A stretch of DNA of 64,000 bases from Hemileia vastatrix (lineage: Eukaryota > Basidiomycota > Pucciniomycetes > Pucciniales > Zaghouaniaceae), in assembly GCA_030280995.1 (NCBI GenBank), contig JASXTE010000016.1:11166501-11230500 (forward strand). Reading direction: 5' to 3'. The notes under the pieces were generated by a model, which worked only from the letters and a program-made list of their open reading frames with translations, was not told the origin of the DNA and did not search any database. Below are positions 46,899 to 59,353 of this stretch, in pieces. Within the stretch, counting starts at the first letter, position 1. Every line of letters starts with the position of its first letter. The position numbers and the translations under genes are program-made.

Positions 46899-47569
46899 AT
46901 ATTGGTTATTTTTGGATGGGAATTTCACGTAGTATAAAGTCAGGATTAGCCCCTCCATTTCTACAGTAGATTCCCACTGTTATTAAGCTATTATTAACCT
47001 TAAAAAGTCTCCTTTAGTCTTTTATATCATTTTTTATACGCATATACTCTCTTTTTGTTTTTTCTTTAATTTTGATGGATCTCCCTTATTATTAATAGGA
47101 TTTTGGTGGTTGCTACTTGTTTAATTATGTTATGGGTCACTAGGGATGTAGATGGAGAGGTCTATTAGTTGTTTGAGGCGTCATTAACAGTGTATTGGAT
47201 GGTACATCAAGGGATTTATTGGGGAACTCAGTGTGTATAAAAGGAGGAGGTTTTTGGGTCTTGTTTTCTACATTCTTTATCATTTCAATTTAACAAATAT
47301 AACCAAACAAATTACAATAAAAATCAATTAGTACTTTTATAAGACTTTTGAATAGTATCTGAAATTATTAAATCTATTTTTCTACCAACTAAACAGATTG
47401 TAAGCCACATATAAGAATAGTGAGAATTATATTACTGAAACCTTTATTTTGAATTATATTTTACTATTTGTTGGATTTATACTACACTATTCATATAGGA
47501 CCATTTAAATCTTCAAGACAAGGACTTTTCAAGCTATTTCACGTCCTTTCAGTTGATCTTAGCCTGAAA
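46899..47569 (+). repeat. Truncated third LTR of E
   Basis: Matches the E LTR from about its position 829 to the end, including the TATA region (near 47237). It ends GCCTGAAA, a changed GCCTGACA, and abuts the AGACT target copy. The first 829 bp are missing. Confidence 0.85.
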
Positions 47570-47574
47570 AGACT

Positions 47575-48534
47575 AATCCAATTGTCCTTGATCCTTTGGA
47601 ACATATTATATTGACCATAAAAGTTTTTTTTGTCCTTTGAAATTTGGAAAGACCCCCAATTTTCAACTAGTACAGTTGGTGAGGATATAAATTATGGTAG
47701 TTTTACGAATTATAAACTGAAGATAAGGTGGAATGATTTTATTTAGAATAATAGAGTAATAAATTTATAATATAATTGTCTTTTTATTACTTCACCTGGA
47801 ACAGTTATAATTTCAAATAAAGATTCAATATAGATAAATACATTATTTGTATTATTAATTGAATGTTATTGTATGTAATTAAATAAGTTTGATTGCATAA
47901 AAAGAGATGATCCTAAAACAGCAAAAATAAACACATTTTATAGAAAAATGTAATACAACATGAATTTTGTTGAAGTCAATAAAATCATTGATAAGTAAAT
48001 TTAAAATTAAATATAAAATTAACTTAAAAATAAAATGAATAGATATATTGAAAGATTAAGTTATTTTTAATAAAATAATTAGAATTCATTACAATAAAAT
48101 AATATAAGTTTAATTTTGATAAAAAACACAGTTAAATTATCCCTTAAAGTTCCAAGGAAATACCAAAGCCTCTTTTCTTGCTCTCCATGGCCCCCCTCTT
48201 GCCAACTTCAAGAAATTTCTGAGTCCCAGTAATTATTTGGAGTTAGATCTAAAAATTTGCCTTAGGTTTATTAATTTATTTATATTTTTTATTAATTCAA
48301 TTAATTTTTTATAATAATGAAATGAAATTAAAATAAAATTTTTTTTGTAATTAAAAATAAATTTAAAGACTATAAAATTCATTGTAATATTGTTAATATT
48401 ATATACACACAATATAGTACTTAAAGAAAAAGAACTACTATTGTTATAATATTTTAATAATAAAGTAATTTAATATTGAGTAATCATTTTAATCAGACCA
48501 TTTTAACTTATGTTAAGTAATTTACTGGCTGAAA
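47575..48534 (-). repeat. D' leader remainder and 5' LTR (LTR 47661-48534, about 874 bp)
   Basis: GGAAAGACCCCCAAT at 47646-47660 is the D' version of the primer block; the LTR begins right after it with a mutated TTTC end and finishes at ACTGGCTGAAA. It is placed by these landmarks and does not align clearly to the other LTRs. Confidence 0.55.
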
Positions 48535-48937
48535 GTAGTATGAGGTACATTAGAAATAAGTTTACATAATTTTTAGCTGGTCTAAAGGTTTTTTTTTCAT
48601 TATTATAGTGAAATAATTGATAAATGCACTTTTACTCATTAAAATATGGATATATGCAATATAAATTTAATTATATTTAAATTGCACCTTGACATATCAA
48701 TTTAACCTGTTCAGAGAAATTAATTTGGCTACTTAAGTGTCTAAAAATAAGACTTCTAAAAATTGATGATTTTTTATGCTATAATTGGCTTATGTGTACT
48801 GGCCTTACTCTGCCTGTATTGATTCTGTGTGCATAGCTTCATTAATTAAAAATTTAGTAATTTCATGTTAAATTACTCCCACATTTTATGCTCTATATGT
48901 GTAATAATGAAAAAATAAGCAAGAGGCACTTGTTTAG

Positions 48938-49742
48938 TGTTGGTGGTCTCCTTGGTCTAGAAGATAAATTGGGAGTTCCTACAAGGTTTCAAGTGGATTT
49001 ATTGGACTCAAAAGTAACACTGTACGTACTTTCTTTAATCTTTTGATTACTTTACTCAAATAATAAGAGGTAAATATAATTACTAGTATAATTTATATCT
49101 TAGAATTACGTGGATGTAAGTACTAATATTATAAAATATAGTAATAAGAGATTTAGTTTATATATATTGTAAGTTTTGTAAAATAAGTGTAAGTAATACC
49201 TGAAAAGTACAAAAAGAGAGGGCCTTTTATAGGCAAAGATGTGAGAAATAAAGACATGGGGTTAACACCACCTGATACAAGGGTGTGAGAAAAAGAAACT
49301 AAATAAAGAGTGTATGTGAAATAATAAAAGATATTCTGAATAGTGCGTAAATGAAAGGTATCATTTTATTTGAAATGAAAATTAGAATCCCTTGGTCCGT
49401 CACATTTAGTACAAAAAACATTTGATTTAAAATGGAGATTCAACAAAATCTAAATAAAGGAATTTGAAAAGTTTCTTCTTTTTATATTTTTTATATTTTT
49501 AATACTATTTTTATTCCCTCTCATCTGTATTATTGAGCATGGTGTTAGGGAGTAAAAATGTGTGTGACAATTACTTATTTTTATTAATTATTTACATTAC
49601 TTATTGTACTTAGCTAGTTAGTTTTAAGTAATACATAAGTAGTTAGTAAATAATTAATTATTAATAAGGATTAAAAGGTGTGGCTTCATCTCAGTAAGAT
49701 AATTAATTATTTTACTGGGTAAGTGTAGTAGCCTGGCTGACA
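48938..49742 (-). repeat. LTR of D, 3' copy (805 bp)
   Basis: Starts TGTTGGTGGTCTCC (TGTCAGTGGTCCCC in the other copy) and ends GTAGCCTGGCTGACA. A minus-strand TATA box (CCTATAAAAGG) is near 49222. The tract AGTGAGTGAG (49743-49752) precedes it on the minus strand. Confidence 0.93.
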
Positions 49743-49773
49743 CTCACTCACTCTAAAAAAACAATAAAAAATG

Positions 49774-52700
49774 CTACCATTTTTTCTTTTTATACTTCTT
49801 TAGTAGAGTAGGAAGATTAGATATCTCCTTCCCAGGTATCCAAAAATCATATTCAGATGATTTATTCTTGAATCTCAATAAATATTCTGTACCTTTTTCA
49901 GCAGTGACTATTCTGTCATTCAGAATCTTATCAATTTCTGCTGTCTCAGTGATTTCATTAGGGGTTTTCTTGGGTCTTCACCTACTTTTTTGAAATAAAT
50001 CACTATTGGATGTGTAAGGTTTCAAAAGAGATATTGGAAAAACAGGATGTTTTCTGTCATATGGAAAATACAAAATAACATCAACTGCATTATCACCAAC
50101 CATTCTTCTTACAAAAAATGGACCAACAAATGTGTCTTTCAATTTTTTATTAACTTGTAAATTGAAGTGGACTGTAGAAATCAACACCTCATCACCCTTT
50201 TTAAAAGTGTATTCTTTATGGGATTTTTCCATCTCTTCTTCTCATATTCAAATGATTTTTCAATACATTTTTGAGCATGACTTCTGCAAAGTTGTTGCAT
50301 TTGAAGAAAAGACTTTACACCAGGATGCAAATCCAATTTAGGTATTTTATTATTGACAATTTGGGCAGGAGTATTTGGAAAATATCCAAGCCAGAGCTCA
50401 AAAGATTCTCTTTGAGTAACAGAATGAACAGTGCTATTATAAGTAAATTCTAACCCAGGCAGTAAGGTAACCCAATCATGAGTGAATCTGTCATTGTCTT
50501 TATACTCAAGTCCAAAGGCACAGTACCTTCTTATCATGTCTTCTAGAGTCTGAATCATTCTTTCAGCTAATCCATCAGTCTGACGGTGATGGGCAGTAGA
50601 TAGTTTCAGATCACAACCACAAAAATCCATCAGAGACATCCAAAATTCAAAAGTAAATTTAGGGTCTCTGTCAGAGATTATGGCTTTAGGAAAACCAGAA
50701 GTATTAAACATATGAGACCACCCTAAGAAAGCTAATTCTTTAGTGGAAACATCCTTGTGAATAGGGATAAATTTACACATTTTGGTGAATCTGTCCACAA
50801 TAACCCAACAAGAGTTATAACTCTCTTTTCCAGAAATAGGTAATCCTGTTACAAAATCCATGTTTATTATCTGCCATGGTGCATCAGGAGGGTCAATATG
50901 TTGCATTAATCCAGCTCTCTTACCGGTCAATCTTTTTGATTTTTGGCAAGAATCACAAGATTCAACATATAATTTGGTGTCTTCATACATATTAACCCAC
51001 AAAGCAGTGTTTTTAATTCTGATCATTGTTTTTTCAAGATCAAAATGTCCAGCTAATATGTCATCATGACAAATTTTCAAGATGATTTCTTTCATAGAAG
51101 AAGGAATAACAATGACATTACTCAACTTTCATCTATAATATAGATATCCTTCATCAATTGAAAATTTACCTTTCTCCAAAGCCTTTTGGTACTTTTTTGG
51201 AAGTGTTTTAATTAATACTTGTATTGAAGAATTCTTTGGATCATTAAATATGGTGCATAACCTTTTCAAGTCAGTGTCCTTATCATATGAATCCAGAATA
51301 AGCTGTAATATCTCTTTCTCCATATCAACCACATATATCCCATAAATATGAATAATTTCATCCTAAGGATCATAAGCAGGATTAGAGTCATCATTTGGTA
51401 AAAGTAACCTTGATAACATAACCACATTTGAGGGAACAATACCAGCCCTATGAATAATTTTTATTCTCCCTCTATATACCTGAACAGCTAACTTCCATCT
51501 GATTATATGTCTGTTAGGTGTTTTCAAGTTTAAAAGGGATTTAACTGCACTGAAGTCAGTAACAAGTTCAAATTTCTGGTCATCTAGGTAATAATGTAGC
51601 TTTTCTAGAGCCCATACTATGGCTAAACATTAAAGCTGAGTGGCACCATAATTCAATTTACTATTTCTCAAGGTTCTTGAAATATAACAAATTACTACTT
51701 CTGATACTTTATCCTTCATCACTTGTTTTTGATGGAGGGCAGCACCAAGACCAATAAAACTTGAATCAGTTTACAAAACAAATGGTTGATTAAATTCAGG
51801 TAAAGCAAGAATTGGTGCTTACATCAAACAGTGCTTCATAGTTTTAAAAGCTCTCTGCCTTTGACTATTCCAGACAAAAGCAAAATCTTTTCTAGTCAGT
51901 TGGGTAAGTGGTAAAGCTATGACTTGTTGTTTTTTAATATAATGTCTATAGTATCCACACATTCCCAAAAAACTCTGGAGCTCTCTAACTGTGGTAGGAG
52001 CCTTCACCTGCTGTATAGCTGCTACTTTATTTTGGTCAACACATATCCGTAACCCTGAAACAACATGACCCAGCACTTTTAAGGAATGAAAACCAAATTT
52101 TAATTTCTAAAAAGAAAGTGTCATATTTATTTCATCCATTTTGTGGAACACTTTACACAGGTGGTTGAGATGGTCCTCAAATGTTTTTGAGAATATAATG
52201 ATATCATCAATATAAACCATCTGCCAAGCTTCAATCATCTCCTGATGGAATGTGTTATTTATAACTTTTTGAAAAACTGAAGGGGCATTTTTAGGACCAA
52301 ATGGCATCCTAATATACTTATAAATATCCATATGAGTAGCAATCATCATAAAATTCTGGGAATTCCTCTCAACAGGTACCTGGTGATATCCCTTATTACC
52401 ATCCAAGCAGCTTATATATTTAGCACCTTGTAAGGTAGCATGTATAGAGCCAATTCTAGGTAAAGGGTAGATATCATCAACAGTATAAGTATTTAATGCT
52501 CTATAATCACCACATAACCTGGCTTTATCCTTCTCATAAGAAATTAGGACAGGTGAGATAACACAATATTTAGGGGTTTCAACTACCTTTTCAATAATAT
52601 TCATTTTCAAAAGGGTAGAGATATTATCCTCAATATCTTTTCTTTTTGTGGGAGAAGCAGGGTAAGGCTTCTTCTTCAAACTAGGTGGTATGTCAGTTAA

Positions 52701-55700
52701 TGGACAAGATAATGAAAGTTTCATTTCTTCCTTAACTAATCCTAGTTCATGTGACCCATGAGCAAAGGCCATAGGAAAAGATTTAATCAATTTAATGATG
52801 GACTCTTTATCCTCACCAGAAAGTTGTTCTCCAAAAGAACCATTGTCAATTTCAGACATAAGAGCATGCATTTCCTTTGTAGAACTTCTTTTATATTAAA
52901 TAACAGAATTACATGTGTTCAATTCTGGTTTTAAAAATTTTTTGGGGGTGGAAATCTTAAATTTTCTCTTCCCATTTATCCCCATTGTGAAGCATTGATT
53001 TGAAGAATCTAATTTTATGCCATATTTGGTTAAAATTTCATTTCCTATGATAAACCAACAGCTTAATTTATCATCTTTCATGACAAAAAAATCACAAATA
53101 GCTCTTACAAAACCATGGTTATATTTAAAAAATACTGTGGCTTTGTATTTACCAATGGGGGACAAAACAGAGCCATAACCTCTCCAATTTTAAGAAATGA
53201 TAGGCATCAGTTTTGATTTTTAGTCTTGATCCACTGAAGCAAGTGCTTTCTCAGATACTACACTTCCTCCAGCTCCAGAATCCTGAACAACTTCAATGCT
53301 GGTTCCATTTATCAAGACTGGTGCTTTGAGAGGGGCAATAACAATTGATCTATCCTCAATGTTCTTTATAATCTCAGCATCCTCAACTGTAGATAAATCA
53401 TTATTATCAATATCAATAGTATTTTAATAATGAGTATCTTCTTCCATAATTAAGATTTCTTGTTGAGATTCATATGAAATATTGCTGGAACAATTACTTG
53501 AAGTATCATCCAGTTCAATTGTGTCATCAGCCTGCTCCTCAGTTTATTCAAAAAGATTTATCCTTTTGTCACAAACATTTCCTTTCTACCAAGGCTTGTT
53601 GCACTTGAAGCAAGTGTTTGTTGCATAATTTTTTGGTGCAACAGGGGCAGAAGGTTTACCAACCTTTTCCAGAGGTTTCTGTTGGTAAGTGGATGATTTC
53701 TCCAAAGGGGTGCTAGGAATGAATCTTCTGGAATCATACTTGTTGTTTAGAAGGATCTCAATGCAAGTATTAATGAAAGAAGAAGGTTCTCTGGAGAACT
53801 CAGTCCTAGCCACTATCAAGTCTCTCAAAGACATTGTCAATTTATAAAGGATCCTGTCCTACCATAACTCAAACTCCATATTTGGGTCCATTTCCATCAA
53901 TAATTTTTAAGTTTCATTAAGATATCAATAGGTTTATCAGTAGAAGAGCTGTATCTAGTTTCTTCATACTGCCTTTGTTGAGCCATCCTGAACTTGGATC
54001 CACCAAATTGTGCTTTAATCAATTTTTTCCAACCTTCCCATGAGTAGTCATTCCTATCCAGGAGAACATATTCATACCACATTAGGGCAAAATTGGTAAA
54101 AAAGAGATTAACTTAGACACAATTTCTTCATCTGGGAGTTTGTAAGAGTTTTTAAAGTTATCAATTCTGCAAATGAATTGCTGCCAATCAGAAGAAGAAT
54201 CACCATCAAATGTTGGGTACTGGTCAAGTTTTGGCCAATTCTTTTGATTTGAAGGAGCCTCCTTAGTATTAGCTTGTTTCTGAGTAAGAAGCAGCTGTAA
54301 CTTCTCCAATTGTGCAGTAATCTCATTGTTTAATACTTCTGTAGAAGATCCTGGTGCATCATTAATTTTTGATGGAAACTCAGTGGTATCAACAGGCATT
54401 TCTGAATCTAATTTTACTTTAGATGAACTAGCAACAGGTAAACTTGGAGCATCCTGTACCATATTTTTCTTCAATGAAGTTTCAGAATATTTTTGATCAT
54501 TAAACAATGAATTCAAATTTTTTTCAATGGTTGTTAGTCTGGTTTTCACTCTTGGAAGACTAGATAAACTCTCATTGACTTTTGCAAAAGATAACTTTTT
54601 TATTTTGAAAAGATAAATAATGATCACTCAATCTTTTCAGGTTCATCTTATCTACCTCTAGCTCCAGGCAACAGGTAGATACAGTATCTTTCAGTTTAGA
54701 CAAATCATTTTTGATATTTTGCCATAAAGCAACTTTCTTTTCATGGGTTGCTTTGTAATGAAACAAATCATCAGAAACTTTCTGTAACTCACTCCTCAAT
54801 GCTTGATAACCCTGTTCAGTTAACAAACTATTATATTTCTGAGTCAGTTGCATGTTGTTCATTTTATGATTTTGTTTAGCAATAATATCCCTCAAATATT
54901 CATCATTAATATTAGCTACATCTGGAGTGTTTCTCAATAAGGAAACAGAGTAACTTTCCAGATTCTCATAAAACTCAGGCTCAAGTGTTTCATCAATAAT
55001 AGCCATATCAGGATTTTTCATTGAAGTAGCAATTAGAACTAAAGTATTAGATACATTTTAAATTTGAGCAATTTTTTACTGTTCTCAGCCTCTACAGGTC
55101 TCACAGTCTCATCTCCTCTTCCAGAAATACCTGAAGGAACTGAATCAGTTACAAGAAATGGTACTTGAGATTAATGAGAGGGGCTTACCATGGCTTGGGA
55201 AGAATTAGATGTGGTTGTTCTTTCTCCTTCTTCCTCCTTGATAGGGATAAGAAGGTGTTTAATTGAACTGATTTGTTCTTGAAGGACCTGCCTGAAGTGC
55301 TTGTTGCTGTTGCTGTTGGGATAGATAATCCCACTGGGTGTTCAACCAATCCCACTGCCACTTTGAGACTTCCACCTTTTCTTGTTTCTGGGGGGCCAGT
55401 TGTGGAAGGGCTTTTGGAGGAGGAGGTTTCTTCTTTTCTTGAAGAAAAGACTTTATTTTTCTTACCTTGTCTTCTAGACAGTCTATCCTTGACCTCAGCT
55501 TGTGGTTTTCTGTCCTCAACTCCTTGATGTGAGTAGAGAGATTTTTTACCTGCTGGATTAAGGGCATCTTTTTTATCTTGAAGCCTTTGGGAAGCTCTTC
55601 TGGGGGATTTATTGAAGGTTTTTGTTCCTGGGCATTTGTCTCTACCAGAATCTCCACTTCCTCCATTTCCACATCCTGATTGGTTCAATGATTTATTAAT

Positions 55701-55805
55701 TTGAGTTAATTTTGTGGTTAAAGGAGAACTCACAGAAGTAGCCACATCATAATCAATCAGATCCAGTTCATCTTCAAGTGCAGCAGAAAAACCTTGGTCA
55801 GTCAT
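49774..55805 (-). pseudogene. D Gag-Pol polyprotein, heavily mutated
   Basis: Colinear with A' and B from the ATG at 55805 to a stop at 49774-49776, but broken by many stops and shifts; the longest open pieces are 52107-52871 (reverse transcriptase, YIDD near 52215) and 50181-51125 (integrase with SDRDPKF). Several stops look like CAG or CAA changed to TAG or TAA, as at the knuckle near 53586; others do not fit a C-to-T pattern. The chromodomain end (49774-49960) is still recognisable. Confidence 0.9.
55185..55805 (-). pseudogene. D alternative-frame ORF1, spliced form, damaged
   Basis: Exon 1 is 55805-55734 (with DELDLIDYD). Intron 55733-55676 is 58 nt: donor GTGAGTT, acceptor AATCAG. Exon 2 in the +1 frame runs 55675-55259 with LPKGFKIKKMPL, a coiled coil and VSKWQWDWLNTQ, then stops early. 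The conserved Lys-Pro-Trp end appears in the other frame (stop at 55185), so a 1-nt shift separates the halves, as in A'. The second intron is 55188-55131, 58 nt: donor GTAAGC, branch CTGAT, acceptor TTCAG. Confidence 0.6.
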
Positions 55806-56651
55806 TGTTTTAAATATAACCTGAGGTGAGGGAAAGAAAAAATAAGATGAATCAGTTTTATTTTTGCTTTATAAAAAAAATAAAATTATAAAAATATAAA
55901 ACTCCTCAGGATAAAAATCAACTTTAAATAATAATCAATTATCTATTACTTCACACTAATCTTTTAACCAGGATTTATAAGAAATCAACTGAAGAAATAA
56001 AAATAATTTTTAATTTAACAAATAAATTTATGATGATTTTCAGGATTTAATTCAACTGAAGGATATTTAATTAACAGGACTCAATGTCAACTGAAATAAT
56101 TTAGTATAGTTTTATTTTTTATTAATTAAAATTTTTTATTGTCAGGACTATTTGTCAAATGGAACAAAAAAAATATCTTAATTTATCAGGACAAAGTCAA
56201 CTGAAAATTACAATTAATTTTTTAAAAAAAAAATAAAAATTTATTACTTCTAGGACTAAGAACACAATTGCTCTATCTTTTTCAACTAGGAAAATAAATA
56301 AAATAATAATAATTTCAATTTACCAGACACATCCCCCTGTAAAACGAGCAATTTATTGCCACTTACAGAGTGCTGAGTAAAAGGATATACATAGAGTATG
56401 AAGAGTGCAAAGTGACCCACAAATAGTAATCAATAATTACCACAAATTATATAACTATTAGTTAGTATATAAGCCTAAGTTTTGGAGTGCAATTAGATTC
56501 CTGTTCACAGCAAAAAATAAGTCACGTGATGTATGACGTTCGTTGTTTTCGTTGTCCACTCGTCCTTATAGGTACCTTGATTGTGATGGTCCCACGGTTT
56601 CTGGTCCTCAAGATAATGATGCACTGTTGACAATTCGGAAAGGCTCCCAAC
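55806..56651 (-). other. D leader with repeat units and primer block
   Basis: Contains about six GTCAACTG/CAGGAC units (55908-56215), a CACGTG box near 56524, a degenerate tRNA-T-arm-like stretch near 56485-56510, and on the minus strand GTTGGGAGCCTTTCC next to the LTR (56651-56637). Confidence 0.6.
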
Positions 56652-57456
56652 TGTCAGTGGTCCCCTTGGTCTAGAAGATAAATTGGGAGGTCCTACAAGG
56701 TTTAAAGTGGATTTATTGGACTCAAAAGTAACACTGTACGTACTTTCTTTAATCTTTTGATTACTTTACTCAAATAATAAGAGGTAAATATAATTACTAG
56801 TATAATTTATATCTTAGAATTACGTGGATGTAAGTACTAATATTATAAAATATAGTAATAAGAGATTTAGTTTATATATATTGTAAGTTTTGTAAAATAA
56901 GTGTAAGTAATACCTGAAAAGTACAAAAAGAGAGGGCCTTTTATAGGCAAAGATGTGAGAAATAAAGACATGGAGTTAACACCACCTGATACAAGGGTGT
57001 GAGAAAAAGAAACTAAATAAAGAGTGTATGTGAAATAATAAAAGATATACTGAATAGTGCATAAATGAAAGGAATCATTTTATTTGAAATGAAAATTAGA
57101 ATCCCTTGGTCCGTCACATTTAGTACAAAAAACATTTGATTTAAAATGGAGATTCAACAAAATCTAAATAAAGGAATTTGAAAAGTTTCTTCTTTTTATA
57201 TTTTTTATATTTTTAATACTATTTTTATTCCCTCTCATCTGTATTATTGAGCATGGTGTTAGGGAGTAAAAATTTGTGTGACAATTACTTATTTTTGTTA
57301 ATTATTTACATTACTTATTGTACTTAGCTAGTTAGTTTTAAGTAATACATAAGTAGTTAGTAAATAATTAATTATTAATAAGGATTAAAAGGTGTGGCTT
57401 CATCTCAGTAAGATAATTAATTTTTTTACTGGGTAAGTCTAGTAGCCTGGCTGACA
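56652..57456 (-). repeat. LTR of D, 5' copy (805 bp)
   Basis: Equal in length to the 3' copy and differing at a modest number of sites. Abuts TTTAG at 57457. Confidence 0.93.
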
Positions 57457-58130
57457 TTTAGTGTCCTAATTGCATTAGTAGTGCATTGACCTCATTATAT
57501 GCACTAATTAAATTAGAAAACTTGAGATTAGAACCAAGAATTCACAATGACACATAAAATTGACTAATTAGTAAAGGATTTACCTTTGGGAGCACCTGCC
57601 AAGACACTTCATTCAGCTACCCCACAATTCACATCTTTTTTTGTTTCTTAATGGATTTTAAGAATATTATTGGTTATTTTAAAAAGGAATTTTCACAGGG
57701 AACATAATTTAATTTGTGTTTTAATTTTCAATGATGATCTTCCTTATTTAGCAATTATTTCTGGCTCTTTTTTTTCCTCTTTTAGTGTTTAATTTAAGGA
57801 ATAAAACACATATAAGTTATTTTTATTTTGTTTCTATATTTTAATGGATTGTCCTGTGTTATTCTTGTATTTTTGGTAACAACAGAGTTATTCTTTTGTG
57901 AGTCAAAAGTCCTTTGGTTGCTAAGGCCTTGAAAAGTTCTAGAATTGGACAATGAGGTACTTTCAGGGTATGTAATGGCTGTGTATAGCATGATAATGGG
58001 TCTGAGAAAAAAGTGATGGACACTAAGGACTTATAGGTATAGAAGATGAGGTTTTTGGGTTATTGTCAGTGTGTGCTAGTATCTAAGTATAAATTAATAT
58101 TAAATATTAATGGTCCTGCTACTTATTTTT

Positions 58131-58720
58131 AAATGATTTAGTGATTAAAACTCAGGGGAAGACTAATAGAATATTTATTCTCAATTAAACTCACATTACC
58201 TGGATTTTATGCGTGTTAATGGTGGAAAATAGATCAATAAAATATAGTTATAGCTTATATAATGATAATATCAATTTATAAATCCTTTATAATATATTTA
58301 TATATTATAATAATTGTTTTATAATTTTTATTTGAAGTGTAGTAAGTAAGTGATGTCCAATAACCCGTCAAATCCTCCCTTACTTATACCAAAATCCACT
58401 GGAGTGCACAGACCTTCAATCCAGATGATGTCACTGATATCCCCAGCAATTACAGCACTTTGAAGGCCAATCACCTCACCATGGCATCCACTTCAAGCAG
58501 TTTCAACACCCAGACCTCCAGTAAGGACCCTCCATCACAATTAATGATACCACAGACCCATACCATAAATTGAATAAACAGATAAAAGCGGATATCATAA
58601 AGAAACAGGTAAAATAACTCATCCAAAGAGTATATAATGAAACCCAAAGCATATAAAGGAACCAAATGAAAATTCCAAGCCCCCAATAGCATCCTTAAGC
58701 ATTCATATTAGCCCAGTAAT
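58131..58720. other. Unassigned stretch with a short open frame
   Basis: 58131-58390 is AT-rich with nothing recognisable. 58391-58573 is a 60-codon plus-strand frame (WSAQTFNPDDVTDIPSN, then MASTSSSFNTQTSS from 58481), less AT-rich than its surroundings. It could be the start of a retrotransposon gag or an exon remnant; I do not recognise it. Confidence 0.25.
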
Positions 58721-59239
58721 TATATCCCAACCCATAAATCCATGAAAATCCATCCAAGGAAGCAGATTAAGTTGTCTAAACTGGATATATGCACCTGAAA
58801 TAGGTGTATATGCTTTTGTAGGCATTGAGAGTCCACTTAATACGTCCATATGACTTAAAATAAGCAGAAAAATTAAGGTTATAGGGTATTAAGAGGTTAA
58901 ACCCCACTTATAGACCTAAATATACATAATATAACTACCTATTTCACTGAATATGAGGTTTATGTATACATATAAGCTTATGTATGTCTTTAATTACTTA
59001 ATATCACTTAATATAAGTATATTATGACTCCATTAACACATTAATAAGTATTATTAGGCTATTTATAATCTAGTTAAACTACTACAAGTCATGTAATAGT
59101 GTAATAATTATATATATATGTATTATAAACATATATATAAGTATTTTAACCTTATTTTTAAGTAATATGCTTAATGTAATTTAGGTTATCTTATTTTAAA
59201 AATAAAAATTACTCAGTACTGGAGATACCTAGGCTGAAA
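58721..59239 (-). repeat. 3' LTR end of element G (left edge not resolved)
   Basis: Only the right edge is clear: GGAGATACCTAGGCTGAAA (to 59239), a decayed form of the E-family end GGAGATATACAGGCTGACA, followed by the usual purine tract and T-run on the minus strand (59240-59262). The left edge is not resolved. Confidence 0.5.
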
Positions 59240-59353
59240 CTCCCTCACACAAAAAAACAATAAAAATATGTTAAGACATTTTAATTAATAAGTAAGGAGT
59301 GATAGAAAAATAATTTTAAAATTTCTATGTTCCTTATACTGAATTAAACAGTA

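Larger units (their letters stand above)
33532..47569 (+). mobile_element. Element E: chromovirus with a third, truncated LTR
   Basis: Order: LTR (33532-35031), interior, LTR (41657-46898, holding transposon F), truncated LTR (46899-47569). The whole is flanked by AGACT (33527-33531 and 47570-47574). Each complete LTR is 1500 bp once F and its duplication are removed. The three-LTR arrangement points to a tandem or recombined element followed by deletion. Confidence 0.85.
32429..48534 (-). mobile_element. Element D': fragment of an older chromovirus
   Basis: Minus strand. The visible parts are a piece of ORF1 (32429-32800), leader (32801-33526 and 47575-47660) and 5' LTR (47661-48534). E split its leader, with duplication AGACT. 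B' split its ORF1. Its body is off-window to the left. Confidence 0.7.
48938..57456 (-). mobile_element. Element D: full-length but decayed chromovirus
   Basis: 8519 bp, LTRs 56652-57456 and 48938-49742 (805 bp each), target duplication TTTAG (48933-48937 and 57457-57461). Closely related to A and A' in LTR, leader and protein. Confidence 0.95.
48535..58130 (+). mobile_element. E3: old, diverged E-type LTR, interrupted by D
   Basis: 48535-48937 and 57457 to about 58130 follow the order of the E LTR with heavy divergence: a TGTGTACTGGCC block, TTTAGTGTCCTA...GTGCATTGACC, AAGGATTTACC...GCACCTGCCAAG, and a TTTTTGGGTT region after a lost TATA box. The right edge is not sharp. It is the oldest layer visible, since both D and D' lie within it. 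Confidence 0.65.

Noticed and set aside
49774..55805. C-to-T hypermutation of the RIP type as the cause of stops in D
   Set aside because: Some stops fit CAG or CAA changed to TAG or TAA, but others (for example GAG changed to TAG near 51365) do not, so I cannot support a single mutational process by eye.
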